The notes under the pieces are model-generated. The model did not search any database, was not told where the DNA came from, and was given only the letters and a program-made list of their open reading frames with translations. Source: RFSX01 sp965248155 (GTDB lineage: Bacteria > Bacteroidota > Bacteroidia > Chitinophagales > Saprospiraceae). Taken from it: a DNA stretch of 64,000 nucleotides. The translations under genes were made by a program, and so were the position numbers. Location of the stretch: assembly GCA_965248155.1 (NCBI GenBank), contig CBDFIO010000001.1:434001-498000 (forward strand), read 5' to 3'. Shown here piece after piece: positions 9,653-18,174 of the stretch. Each line of letters starts with the position of its first letter. Positions within the stretch are counted from its first letter, which is position 1.

Positions 9653-10003
9653 TTATTTTACTCCATTCAAGCTTTTTTTAAGCACACGATTTTTCAGGGT
9701 AAGTTCTGCTACTACCTCTTTAAGGTCTTGATTTTCTGTCTTTAGATGTTGAACTTCTGAAGTATTGGCTTCACGTTCTGTGTCTCCCTTTAAACGTTTC
9801 TTCCCTGCTTCCATGAAATCTTTACTCCACTTATAATATAGTGGTTGTGAAATCTCTTCTCTTCTACAAAGAGAAGCAACGCTTTGTTCTCCTCTTAATC
9901 CTTCAATGACTATTCTAATCTTTTCTTCTGTAGAAAATTTACGTCTTGTCCTTCTTTTTACATCTCGGACATAAGATTCTGCTGATTTGTTTTTCTTGTT
10001 CAT
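9653..10003 (-). CDS. IS3 transposase OrfA, copy 2
   Basis: 116-residue helix-turn-helix and leucine-zipper subunit, identical in protein sequence to copies 1 and 3. It ends KKSLNGVK, just past the A AAA AAA G slippery heptamer that fuses it to OrfB. The preceding 75 bp hold the right inverted repeat and presumably the transposase promoter. Confidence 0.94.
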   Translation of the reverse strand: MNKKNKSAESYVRDVKRRTRRKFSTEEKIRIVIEGLRGEQSVASLCRREEISQPLYYKWSKDFMEAGKKRLKGDTEREANTSEVQHLKTENQDLKEVVAELTLKNRVLKKSLNGVK

Positions 10004-10078
10004 AATAAAGTGAATTTAATAGTTATGTATAACTTAATTTTATTCACTTAATGGTCCACTTTTATTTGACGATTTACA

Positions 10079-10895
10079 CTCTACAGCTGTGACAATTGAC
10101 GGAAATAATATCGATGCTGGAACATATGGATTATATATGTTACCCAACGAGAATTCAGTTGATATAATATTGTCAAGCGCTACCAAAAACTGGGGAACTG
10201 TTGTTCCAACTCCTGAAGAAACGGTCGCAACAGTCAGTGTGACACCTACTAAGGGCGAACATTATGAATGGCTAAGTTATGAGTTTGAAGATCGCGGTGG
10301 CAGTGACGTTACTGCAGTTCTTAAATGGGAATCATGGCGTATTCCTCTTAAAATTGAAGTAGACGTTAAGAATATTGTCATTGATAATATGAGAGCCGAA
10401 CTTAAAGGCGTTGCCGGATTTGGGTATTTAGGAAAAGAGCAAGTCGCTCGATATTGTCTTACCAATGATATTGCTCTTGATGAAGCTATGACTTGGATAG
10501 ATCAGTCGATTACTAATGAAAAACGATTTAGTAATCTTACAGTAAAATCAGGACTCTTAAATAAAGCGGGTGATAGTGAAGTCGCAAAGGAGATCATGAA
10601 GGATGCTCTTACAATGGCAACTCCAGTACAGATGAATATCTATGGATACCAATTATTGAACAGTGGAGATTTTGATGGTGCTACAAAAATATTTTTGAAG
10701 AATATCGAAAGTACACCGAAAACACATCCTTTTTATTGGGGATTTGTGGATAGTGTAGGGGAGGCATATCTCAATAATAAGGATATCGACAATTCACTTA
10801 AATACTACAGATTGGCCAAAACATATGCACCGGAATCTAATCATGCCTATTTGGATGGTGTGATCAGCGGGATTTTGGAAAAGAACAAACCCTAA
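10079..10895 (+). pseudogene. DUF2911 / TPR protein lacking its N-terminus
   Basis: The frame is open directly from the IS3 end and reads STAVTIDGNN, then AGTYGLYMLP, the hallmark of DUF2911. It continues through the rest of that beta-rich domain and a C-terminal tetratricopeptide region (about residues 165-265, with YYRLAKTYAPESNH). Intact family members begin with a signal peptide and about 75-90 further residues that are missing here. A GTG at 10089 could start a 268-residue product, but it would lack the export signal. A terminator hairpin follows at 10917. Function of the family is unknown; they are exported Bacteroidota proteins. Confidence 0.82.
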
Positions 10896-10916
10896 AGTGA
10901 GAATGTTTTAATAATG

Positions 10917-10953
10917 AAATAGCCTGTCATCGATGATGATAGGCTATTTTTTT
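10917..10953. terminator. Intrinsic terminator between convergent genes
   Basis: AAATAGCCT pairs with AGGCTATTT around an inner stem (GTCATC/GATGAT), followed by a T-run. It lies between the converging DUF2911 remnant (+) and acetyltransferase gene (-), so it may serve both directions. Confidence 0.75.
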
Positions 10954-10976
10954 GAGGAGATCATATTAATCAGGTA

Positions 10977-11498
10977 TTAATGCCAATCTTCTTTCAGAAG
11001 TATATATTTATCTATTAAGGTTCCATCTTCCATAATCTTAGAATCATATGTAAAACCAAGTTTCGTCATGACATTGACCGAAGCTGTATTCTCCGGAATT
11101 GCCATACAAACAATTTTTTCCAAATTGAGTTTATAGAATCCAAAATCAAGAGATACTTTTGATGACTCAGTTGCTATTCCTTTGCCCCAATAGTTTTGTT
11201 TGAATCTATAACCAAGATCAACTTCATCAAATTCGGGAAGATACTTTAGTCCAGAGAATCCTATAAATTCATTGGTGTCCTTATAAATTACGGCGAATCT
11301 TCCAAAGTTATATTTTTGGTAATCATGATCGATGACATTGAAGATTCTTGATTTCATTTCATCATATGGCCGGACCCCTCCATCATTGGTATATCTTGAA
11401 ACTTCTGGGTCAAGATTTACTTCGTATGAAGCATCGACATCATCCATTGTAAATGGCCGTAGAATTAATCTTGGTGTTTCAATAACTTCGGTAAACAT
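10977..11498 (-). CDS. GNAT acetyltransferase, RimJ/RimL type
   Basis: The 173-residue protein has the start typical of ribosomal-protein-type N-acetyltransferases (ETPRLILRPFTMDDVD). The acetyl-CoA binding motif is in the YWGKGIATE stretch, followed by NTASVNVMTKLGF. Such enzymes transfer an acetyl group to an amino group of a protein or small molecule in the cytoplasm; the substrate is not visible. It lies 20 bp downstream of the membrane-protein gene of the sigma-factor pair and could be in the same transcript. Confidence 0.88.
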   Translation of the reverse strand: MFTEVIETPRLILRPFTMDDVDASYEVNLDPEVSRYTNDGGVRPYDEMKSRIFNVIDHDYQKYNFGRFAVIYKDTNEFIGFSGLKYLPEFDEVDLGYRFKQNYWGKGIATESSKVSLDFGFYKLNLEKIVCMAIPENTASVNVMTKLGFTYDSKIMEDGTLIDKYILLKEDWH

Positions 11499-11518
11499 TT
11501 TCTCTTTTTTACTGGGAT

Positions 11519-12133
11519 CTAATCCTCTTCCAGATGCTTTAAATCATTTAGAAAATCTAATGAATCTTTTAATTCCTGAAGAGGAAATTTCTTAAGGATG
11601 AAAACTATTATCATTGAGACCACAAAGCTTCCACCTGTCAGCATTAATATCTCGTTTAGTCCAAATCCAAGATCAAATATATTCAATCCACTGACGGCTT
11701 TCACTATTACAATTATAAATGGCACAAAAAATAATGGGATTAAAACAAAAAGAGAGTTCGTATCCAAAAGTTCTAAGCATCTCAATTTTTCAATCCTCCG
11801 TTGTGTGTGAATAATTGAAAACTGATGTCTGATAGACCAAAATAAACTTAATTTAAAAGCCTCCATAATCAAACTCAAAATTGATATTATAATAAGTGAG
11901 AGCGCAGGCAAGAACAGCTGTATCTTTTCAAAATTATCGATTGCAAAGCCAATTAGAAATATCAACCAGAAAAAGGCAACTACGATTTCGAAGATAGCAG
12001 TCCATTTTATTTCTGAAAGTTTGTCTTGTAACTTATAGGCTGTTAATTCGCTCAAAGCGTCTTGATTAATACTGATTTCAGAGTTATCCATATTTATATC
12101 ATTCCACAGTTCAGAAATTTCATTTAATTCCAT
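11519..12133 (-). CDS. Four-helix membrane protein, possible partner of the ECF sigma factor
   Basis: A 204-residue protein with a soluble N-terminal segment (about 1-40) and four hydrophobic helices (about 45-66, 72-95, 127-150 and 158-180), ending in a charged tail. It begins one base after the ECF sigma gene stops. In Bacteroidota, a short sigma factor followed by a membrane protein with a cytosolic N-terminus is a common pair and the second protein can hold the sigma factor at the membrane. No ZAS-type zinc motif is seen, so an anti-sigma role is only inferred from position. Confidence 0.6.
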   Translation of the reverse strand: MELNEISELWNDINMDNSEISINQDALSELTAYKLQDKLSEIKWTAIFEIVVAFFWLIFLIGFAIDNFEKIQLFLPALSLIIISILSLIMEAFKLSLFWSIRHQFSIIHTQRRIEKLRCLELLDTNSLFVLIPLFFVPFIIVIVKAVSGLNIFDLGFGLNEILMLTGGSFVVSMIIVFILKKFPLQELKDSLDFLNDLKHLEED

Positions 12134-12134
12134 T

Positions 12135-12620
12135 TTAAACGTTTTTAAAGTTTTTAAATTTGTTAATAATTCTATTTAGTCTCGTGCTGACATTAGAAGT
12201 AGAGATTCCTAAAATCTTTGAGATTTGGGCATTGTCACATCCTTCCAGTTTTAAACTGATCAGTGCTTTCTCAACAGGTTTCAAATGCTTGAATAGATCA
12301 TGGAGTTTGTCAAGATTTTCATTAGAACCCCCTTCTTCCAATAGTTGACCACTTATAGAACCTTTGTAATCTTCAATGAGCTTCTTATGGTTTGATGTTT
12401 TTCTCACATATGATATACTCATGTTTAAAGCAATCCTATACAACCAAGTAGAAAAGGCATACGTGTTATCATATCTGTCAAATGATTTCCATAATTGTAG
12501 GACTATCTCCTGAAACAGATCTTTACGCTCTTCCTGATTCTGACAATAAATACTCGTGATCTTAAGAATAAGATTCTTGTGTTGATTAATGTATTCTGTA
12601 AATCTCTTTTCTTGAGTCAT
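12135..12620 (-). CDS. ECF-type RNA polymerase sigma factor
   Basis: 161 residues with region 2 (about 20-85: DLFQEIVLQLWKSFDRY, then AFSTWLYRIALN) and region 4 HTH (about 110-158: ISKILGISTSNVSTRLNRI). These bind the -10 and -35 elements, respectively, of target promoters. The next gene, one base downstream, codes a membrane protein that may control it. No signal-sensing domain is fused. Confidence 0.9.
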   Translation of the reverse strand: MTQEKRFTEYINQHKNLILKITSIYCQNQEERKDLFQEIVLQLWKSFDRYDNTYAFSTWLYRIALNMSISYVRKTSNHKKLIEDYKGSISGQLLEEGGSNENLDKLHDLFKHLKPVEKALISLKLEGCDNAQISKILGISTSNVSTRLNRIINKFKNFKNV

Positions 12621-12748
12621 TCACTTGTTTTATACATTATTCGTTTGAACTTTGGAATTGTCACAAATTGTTGAATTTATTTTCATCAATATCGTGAATA
12701 TTCAAGAATTATTGATTTGCTACGAGTAGCAGATTGAGGTGAGGAACC

Positions 12749-13345
12749 TTATTTGATTATATTTTTGAAAATTGATTTTTTGATAGTGGGCCATTCATTG
12801 GAAAGTATACTATAGAATACACTATCTCTTCGAAAACCATCTGACATTAAAGTATGACTTCTCAATGTTCCCTCATATTTGGCTCCTATTGCTTTAATTG
12901 CTATTAGAAATTGTTCATTTCTTGCATCGGTTTTGAATTCAACACGTTTCCAATTTAATTCTTCGAAAATATAACTCATTAAGAGGTATTTGGAATTTCT
13001 GTTTATACCGGAACGTTGGTATTTTTTGCCTAACCAAGTAGACCCTATTTCGATTCTTTGATCTTTCGCCGAAACATTTAATAAGCTGCTGCATCCAGTG
13101 TAGGCTTGATATTGTTTACTGAAGATTACGAAGGGATATTTTTGTTTATTGTTCCTTAATTCGAGGTTATCATTGATGTAATCTTCAAGCAATTCGATGG
13201 TACCAAACTTGGGAGGAGAATATTTAAGAAGATCCGGATTTTCTAAAACAATTGGACTTAAAGCTTCAAGATGTTTAATGTTTAGAGGTTCAAGTCGAAC
13301 AGCATCGTTTTCCAGAATTATATCATTGGTGTAATCTAGATTCAT
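12749..13345 (-). CDS. GNAT acetyltransferase
   Basis: A 198-residue GNAT-fold protein of the RimJ-like group (VRLEPLNIKHLEALSP at the start; WLGKKYQRSGINRNSKYLL as the acetyl-CoA region). The usual RGxG/A loop reads QRSGIN, a modest variation. The C-terminus (SHTLMSDGFRRDSVFYSIL) matches relatives annotated as acetylating amino groups of proteins or amino acids. The lipoprotein gene ends 18 bp upstream. Confidence 0.85.
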   Translation of the reverse strand: MNLDYTNDIILENDAVRLEPLNIKHLEALSPIVLENPDLLKYSPPKFGTIELLEDYINDNLELRNNKQKYPFVIFSKQYQAYTGCSSLLNVSAKDQRIEIGSTWLGKKYQRSGINRNSKYLLMSYIFEELNWKRVEFKTDARNEQFLIAIKAIGAKYEGTLRSHTLMSDGFRRDSVFYSILSNEWPTIKKSIFKNIIK

Positions 13346-13363
13346 TCAATTGCTAGTGATTCG

Positions 13364-13855
13364 TTAATTATTGTTTTTCCTGTAAAGGACTTTTGAAGAT
13401 TTAAAGTTTACTATATCAAATAACTCAAGTTCTTCTGTTTCTATTTTAGTTATTGGAAGCTTTACTAAATCATTTATAAATCTGGAAATGTAAAGTGTGT
13501 CCTCCTGTAAATACCAGATTCCATCCATCCGGTTTTTACAAAATCTTCCAGATTCCACATAATAAAGAACTATGACTGAATCGGGTCTTAACTCAAATGA
13601 GTCTGCATAGTGATCATTCAGAATGAAGCCAGTATGACCTTTGCCTAAGTCATATGTAACTGTATCTTTTTCTTCAAGATCAATTATTTGTTTTGGTTCC
13701 CATGCTCCGTAAATGCTTTCTTCATTGACAGTAAACTTATATCTGCAGTCCGTAGATTCTATTTCACCTAGTTTGACAGGTTGAATAAGTTCTATATTAT
13801 CACAAGAGCTTATTAATATAGACAAGACAAATAGAAACTTGAATTGATCAACCAT
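13364..13855 (-). CDS. Small lipoprotein, function unknown
   Basis: 163 residues with a lipoprotein signal peptide (LFVLSILISSC, lipid Cys at about 18). The mature part is beta-rich (YGAWEPKQIIDL, then GIWYLQEDTLYIS), resembling lipocalin-like or META-like Bacteroidota lipoproteins that report GxW-type strands. No catalytic motif is seen. It is packed between the acetyltransferase and the DUF4406 gene, with gaps of 18 and 2 bp, so it is probably cotranscribed with them. Confidence 0.7.
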   Translation of the reverse strand: MVDQFKFLFVLSILISSCDNIELIQPVKLGEIESTDCRYKFTVNEESIYGAWEPKQIIDLEEKDTVTYDLGKGHTGFILNDHYADSFELRPDSVIVLYYVESGRFCKNRMDGIWYLQEDTLYISRFINDLVKLPITKIETEELELFDIVNFKSSKVLYRKNNN

Positions 13856-13857
13856 CT

Positions 13858-14229
13858 TTAATTAGATTCAATATTTGGTAATTCACTTAGCTTATAAATT
13901 ATCTTATTATTATGCTCTTTCCCAATTCGTACCATTTCATCTGCACCTCCTGAAGGACCTCCAATTCTCATAACCACATCACACTTGCTTATTAGTCTGA
14001 TCGCAACAGGGTGAAAGTAATTGTTCCAGATGTTATCTCCCATTTCCTTCGATCCCGCTGTCTTAATAATGGGTAATGCGAACCATTCGCCAAGCACCGG
14101 TAGATGTCCAAGATCATATATGTGAAGGGCCATTTCATTCATGGCATCTTCATTTCTTTTGATTAAGATGGGATCATCATTTGTTCCTGACCGATAAGGT
14201 CCAGCGACTAGTATCAATAATGGAGTCAT
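13858..14229 (-). CDS. DUF4406-like / nucleoside deoxyribosyltransferase-fold protein
   Basis: A 123-residue protein that starts with the typical strand-and-loop LLILVAGPYRSGT and has the C-terminal acid loop GGPSGGADEMV. Both features belong to the nucleoside 2-deoxyribosyltransferase-like fold grouped as DUF4406. A nucleotide or nucleoside ligand is likely by family, but activity is unproven. It is packed with neighbours (2 bp before the lipoprotein gene, 1 bp after the GyrI-like gene). Confidence 0.75.
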   Translation of the reverse strand: MTPLLILVAGPYRSGTNDDPILIKRNEDAMNEMALHIYDLGHLPVLGEWFALPIIKTAGSKEMGDNIWNNYFHPVAIRLISKCDVVMRIGGPSGGADEMVRIGKEHNNKIIYKLSELPNIESN

Positions 14230-14230
14230 A

Positions 14231-14722
14231 TTAACTTTCTGATTTTATTGGTATCCAAATATTTTGCAAAATATTAGAGTCATCGTTTTTTGAACTCTCA
14301 TCCAAGATATCAAAATGTGGTCTGCTATCTAATAAGTAATTAGCATCGGGTAGCCATTTTTTAAATATGTATTCGTAAATGCGACCAGCGTTTTTTGCTC
14401 CAAGAAATTGAATGAGTATATATTTTCCTTTGGGTAAAATAATTGATTCCATGTTTTCGGGAATCGTATTATGGTCCGTCACCTCAGCAGCAGCCCATTT
14501 TGTAAATAAATTTGCCGGACTAAAATTTTGATAATATTTATTTGAATAGATTCGGATATCATAAACATATTGACTAGTTCTATTCGTGATTTCATTGCGT
14601 CTTGGCATAAAATTATGGAAAAGATTATATGTTGAATCATTTACTAGAGACATCTGCTCGTGCATTCCGATAAGTTTTTTCTCATTTATGTCTTTCACTA
14701 GAATCTGTATATTTTCAACCAT
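14231..14722 (-). CDS. GyrI-like small-molecule-binding protein
   Basis: 163 residues without a DNA-binding domain. The layout (a substrate-binding SHS2-like module with LPKGKYILIQFLG, then YEYIFKKWLPDANY and SRPHFDIL) is that of GyrI-like/AraC effector-binding domains, which bind hydrophobic cations or related ligands. It is first in a run of three packed genes (14231, 13858, 13364). The ligand is unknown. Confidence 0.75.
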   Translation of the reverse strand: MVENIQILVKDINEKKLIGMHEQMSLVNDSTYNLFHNFMPRRNEITNRTSQYVYDIRIYSNKYYQNFSPANLFTKWAAAEVTDHNTIPENMESIILPKGKYILIQFLGAKNAGRIYEYIFKKWLPDANYLLDSRPHFDILDESSKNDDSNILQNIWIPIKSES

Positions 14723-14766
14723 AGATTCTATTTGTTTGTAAAAAGTTGAAGGTGTTCTATCTTCAT

Positions 14767-14884
14767 TTACACGCGTTCTAGTTTAATGTGTGGTTTCGCA
14801 GGTAATTCAACTGTTATGCTATCTCCTGCAGTTACTTCTCCTGCTTTTGTAACAACACCCATTATTCCTGCTTTCCTAATAATA
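14767..14884 (-). pseudogene. 3' end of the MOSC gene, separated by IS1380
   Basis: Read on the minus strand, 38 codons continue the MOSC protein whose first part ends at the IS1380 right border (16444). They read IRKAGIMGVVTKAGEVTAGD and end HIKLERV. Removing the IS and one TAATA copy rejoins the halves in frame (DENGNI then IRKAG), giving about 180 residues in all, with stop at 14767-14769. Confidence 0.9.
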
Positions 14885-14919
14885 CCCTAAACTCGCAACA
14901 ACATTTATAAATACCCCTT

Positions 14920-14943
14920 AGCCTTTTGTTTTCAAAAGGCTTT
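14920..14943 (+). terminator. Hairpin at the left end of IS1380
   Basis: AGCCTTTTG, loop TTTT, CAAAAGGCT, then TTT: a perfect 9-bp stem ahead of the transposase gene. It may stop transcription entering the element from outside, a known way in which insertion sequences limit their own expression. Confidence 0.55.
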
Positions 14944-15004
14944 CAGGGTTTTGTAGTTTCACCTAAAAGGTGGAAATTGCGGTTGAACCCTGCAAAACAC
15001 TACA

Positions 15005-16285
15005 ATGCTTAAAACTAAACAATCTTCAAGAAATATCACCCCTTTTGGTGGCTTAAATTTTATTTTTAATGCCATTAAACGCTCAAAAATAGATGTTTTT
15101 CTCGATAAAAATTTAGGTTATCGGAATTTTAGAGCCCAATATTCGTATGCCGACATTGTGCTTTCTTTGTTGGGAAATTCTTTATGCAATGGAGAGTATA
15201 TTTCTGATTTAGAACATCTTAAAAATAAATTCACTTGCCAAAGTTTTACCAAAATCCCTTCCCCAGATACGGTTGAATATGCTTGTCAGGAATTAAAAGA
15301 ACCAACAATTAGGGAGATAACTGGCCAAGGAATTGTTCATCAATTCAATTACAACAATCAAACCAACGCATCTTTAATCGCTCTTTGTGCAAAAACAGGT
15401 CAACTTAAAAAAGAAGAAAAATACACACTTGATTTTGACAATGTAGTTCTTGAAAACAAAAAACAAGATGCCAAAAAAAGCTATAAAAACACTAAAGCCT
15501 ACCATCCCAATTTCGCCTTCATAGGCAGATTACCTGTGCATATTGAAAACCATAACGGCAACACCCCTGCAAAGTATAAACAATTTGAAACACTAGAAAG
15601 ATGTTTTAAAAACCTGAGCGACAATCAAATAAAAATAGAACATTTTAGAGCAGACTCTGCATCTTATCAAAAAGAAGTCATTGAACTGGTTAGCCAAAAG
15701 GCGACTAACTTTTATATTAGAAACATCAGTTCCCAAAAGTTCATCTCTTTATGTGGAAAAATTAAAGATTGGAAAAAAGAGGAAATCAACAACGAAATAA
15801 AAGAAGTTGCATCACTAATTTACACCCCTTTTAATGGGGGATTTTCTTATAGAATTGTGCTTACAAGATCTCTAAAAAAAGACCAGCAAATCGATTTTAT
15901 ATCAGGGACCCCTTACAATTATTATGGAATAATGACCAACAATTTAGTTTTTTCAAATCAAGAAATTATCGAATTTTACAACCAACGAGGCGATGGGGAG
16001 AATTCTAACAAATTCTTAATCAGTGATTTCAACTTGAAACACTTGCCTTTTATGGATTTGGATACCAATACTGCGTTTATGTATTTAATGGCGATGTGCT
16101 TAATTCTTTTTGAGTGGACAAAAGTAATTTTGGTGAAAAATAAAACTCCAAATATTAGTCTTAAAATGAGAGTCAAAACGGTTTGTTTTCGTTACATTAC
16201 TGTGGCTACAACTTTTGTAAATCACGCCAGAGAGAAAATACTTCAGGTTTTCTCAAACCAAGAATACAAAATTTTAAAAATTTAA
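15005..16285 (+). CDS. IS1380-family DDE transposase
   Basis: 426 residues, the normal size for the family. An early acid lies in YTLDFDNVVLE, a second in HFRADSASYQ, and the family signature is FYNQRGDGENSNK (YNQR...E...K) at about residue 327. The enzyme cuts and joins the terminal repeats of its own element. It lies on the plus strand, opposite to the gene it disrupts, and appears intact, so the element should be active. Confidence 0.94.
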   Translation: MLKTKQSSRNITPFGGLNFIFNAIKRSKIDVFLDKNLGYRNFRAQYSYADIVLSLLGNSLCNGEYISDLEHLKNKFTCQSFTKIPSPDTVEYACQELKEPTIREITGQGIVHQFNYNNQTNASLIALCAKTGQLKKEEKYTLDFDNVVLENKKQDAKKSYKNTKAYHPNFAFIGRLPVHIENHNGNTPAKYKQFETLERCFKNLSDNQIKIEHFRADSASYQKEVIELVSQKATNFYIRNISSQKFISLCGKIKDWKKEEINNEIKEVASLIYTPFNGGFSYRIVLTRSLKKDQQIDFISGTPYNYYGIMTNNLVFSNQEIIEFYNQRGDGENSNKFLISDFNLKHLPFMDLDTNTAFMYLMAMCLILFEWTKVILVKNKTPNISLKMRVKTVCFRYITVATTFVNHAREKILQVFSNQEYKILKI

Positions 16286-16402
16286 AACAAGGATTTACTG
16301 GAATTGCAAAAAAAAAACTCATTTGGAGTAAGGGGGGCTATACACATAGCCTATGAAATTTTGTTGAAAACGGAATGAAAACCCTGAAAAAATTAAATAC
16401 AT

Positions 16403-16870
16403 TTACATATTAAAGACCTCGGATTTCTGTTGCGAGTTTTGGGTAATATTTCCATTTTCATCTTTGTAAATTAATTGTTTCATAAGACCATCCTGGAAAT
16501 CATTGAGTTGGGAACATGGATTCCGTAATCCTGTTATTTCGACTTGTGCTGTTGCACCAATTCTGAGAATTGAACCCTTTGGGAGCTGGAGTAAGTCAAT
16601 ATTTTCTGTAGTAATATTTTCTCCAATATCTCCGGGATTAAGCTGGAAGCCTGACTGCTTGAGCTCATCAAATAATCCTTTATGAATAAGGTGAACTTGC
16701 CGTAAATTGGGTTGGTCGGGATTCTGTCGTACTCTTGATCTATGTTTAATTTTTTCACCTTTATGAGCATCCCCGTCTACGCCCAGTCCTTCAAGCAGAT
16801 GTATTCTTGTAGCAGGGTTTTTACTGAATCCATGAACTGGACTTTTACTTACAGAAATTACTTTTCCCAA
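16403..16870 (-). pseudogene. MOSC-domain protein, 5' part, interrupted by IS1380
   Basis: About 143 genuine residues of a MOSC domain, the sulfur-carrier domain related to molybdenum cofactor sulfurase C-termini. Visible motifs are GVDGDAHKGE, VHLIHKGL, NPGDIGENITTE and the conserved Cys in LRNPCSQLNDFQ. The last 12 residues (QNSQQKSEVFNM) come from the IS1380 end. The rest of the gene is at 14767-14884. The start codon is TTG (an in-frame TAA precedes it directly). The truncated protein keeps the presumed active Cys but loses its last strands. Confidence 0.9.
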
Positions 16871-16982
16871 TTATGATTTTTTTTTATTAATTAGACACAT
16901 ATAATTGTCGGTATTCAAATGTACTAAGTATGATCCACTTACAATAAGTGTATTAGATTAAGAAATAGTGGGGTAGCAATAC

Positions 16983-17441
16983 TCAGATGACCAGCATAGA
17001 TACATTTTTGCCATTTATTATTCCTTTCCATGAATTGTTTGCTTTCGTATTGCCTCCTATGTCTCCATTTTTATCGACTTTAATTCTATAGGTATCTAAG
17101 CCAATAATATTATTAGGATCTTCTTTTCTGTATCCATCTAGGAAGTACACTTTTTTTGATGGGTTATATCTTCCTTTTACAAATTCCTTAGCCGTTAATC
17201 CAATCTTATCAGCATAATGACTTTTGCTCAAGAACGATCCTTCGTCATATCTTACGACCTGCCAAATAAAGTGTCCTTCAACATTATTTGATTTTGAATG
17301 GTTAAGTATGAGATCAAATTCAAAAACATAAGTCGTATTCAATTTTATCCAACTTCCCTGAAATTGGTAGGTTTGGGCGGATAACCCCGTGAACAATAAA
17401 AACGATATAAAAAAATTGAAACAAAAAGCGAATGGGTGCAT
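16983..17441 (-). CDS. Exported protein of unknown function
   Basis: A 152-residue protein with a signal peptide (about 1-22, FLLFTGLSAQ) and a beta-rich mature part with many aromatic residues (FQGSWIKLNTTYVFEFDLIL, then YRIKVDKNGDIGGNTKANN). The general pattern resembles small lipocalin- or avidin-like barrels that bind ligands, but no specific family is recognised. It stands alone, with 140 bp to the divergent CMD gene. Confidence 0.55.
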   Translation of the reverse strand: MHPFAFCFNFFISFLLFTGLSAQTYQFQGSWIKLNTTYVFEFDLILNHSKSNNVEGHFIWQVVRYDEGSFLSKSHYADKIGLTAKEFVKGRYNPSKKVYFLDGYRKEDPNNIIGLDTYRIKVDKNGDIGGNTKANNSWKGIINGKNVSMLVI

Positions 17442-17579
17442 GGGTCGAAGATTTAATAATGAACGATTTTAAGGAGCTCAGAATTATTCCATGTCTATTT
17501 TAATTGTTTTCTCATCGATCGGCATCTCAAGCTTAGTAAAATAATAATTGTATTAATTTGCGCTCCAAATAGTGATTAA

Positions 17580-18121
17580 ATGAAAAGACCTCTTGTTTAC
17601 CCCCTTGATAAGAATGCTAATAAAGAAGCTGAGGAAATGTCTGCTTTTTATGAAGAGACATTAGGATTTACTCCAAATAGCTTGTTTACTATGATGCATC
17701 GGCCCAGAATATCAAGAGCCTTTTTAGAAATGAACCAAGCGGTTATGGAAAATAAAGGCAGAATCATGAGTTCGATAAAAAGAGAATTGGCTTATTTGTC
17801 AAGTATGACGACTGGGTGTCGATATTGTGAAGCCCATGCAATTCGTGCTGCTGAACGCTATGGATCTGAACAGGATAGACTAAATCATATTTGGGAGTAT
17901 AAAACTTACGGAGCGTTTACAGAAGGCGAACGTGCCATATTTGATTTAGCCATTGCAGCCTCATCGGTTCCAAATGGAGTTACTGATGAAATTTCTGAAA
18001 ATATGAGAAACACTGGAACGACGGTGAAATAGTTGAGGTATTAGGGGTTATAGCTCTATTCGGATACCTTAATAGATGGAATGATTCAATGGGAACACAA
18101 TTAGAAGATCCTGCTGCCTAA
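17580..18121 (+). pseudogene. Carboxymuconolactone decarboxylase/AhpD-like protein, frameshifted
   Basis: The protein is an AhpD-like alpha-helical enzyme with the redox pair CxxC plus His (TGCRYCEAHA at about 79-88). Family members act as peroxidase partners or decarboxylases. The open frame from ATG 17580 ends at 18032 with foreign residues NMRNTGTTVK. The other frame continues as KYEKHWNDGEIVEVLGVIAL and ends at 18121 (EDPAA), which is the normal family tail. One missing A in the run GAAAATATG near 17998 explains it. The restored length would be about 180 residues. Confidence 0.85.
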
Positions 18122-18174
18122 GATGGTCATAAGTATTTAGGACAGAAAGGGTGGTCCAGAGGTAAGCACCAGTA

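Larger units (their letters stand above)
8615..10078 (-). mobile_element. IS3-family element, copy 2 (complete, 1464 bp)
   Basis: The ends are imperfect inverted repeats. The left end begins TGTAGGTCTTCAAACCAAAG, and the right end, read inward, begins TGTAAATCGTCAAATAAAAG; both continue with GTGGAC. orfA and orfB are intact. The flanks are ...TTCAGGC on the left and CTCTACAG... on the right, which share no 3-5 bp target duplication. The element is therefore no longer next to both original flanks, pointing to recombination between copies or an adjacent deletion. It truncates the DUF2911 gene on its right. Confidence 0.95.
14885..16443 (+). mobile_element. IS1380-family element inside the MOSC gene
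   Basis: The 1559-bp element has terminal inverted repeats (left CCCTAAACTCGCAACA; right, read inward, CCCAAAACTCGCAACA). A TAATA target duplication flanks it at 14880-14884 and 16444-16448. It carries one transposase gene at 15005. It interrupts a MOSC-domain gene that is perfectly restored when the element and one duplication are removed, so the insertion is recent and clean. Confidence 0.95.
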
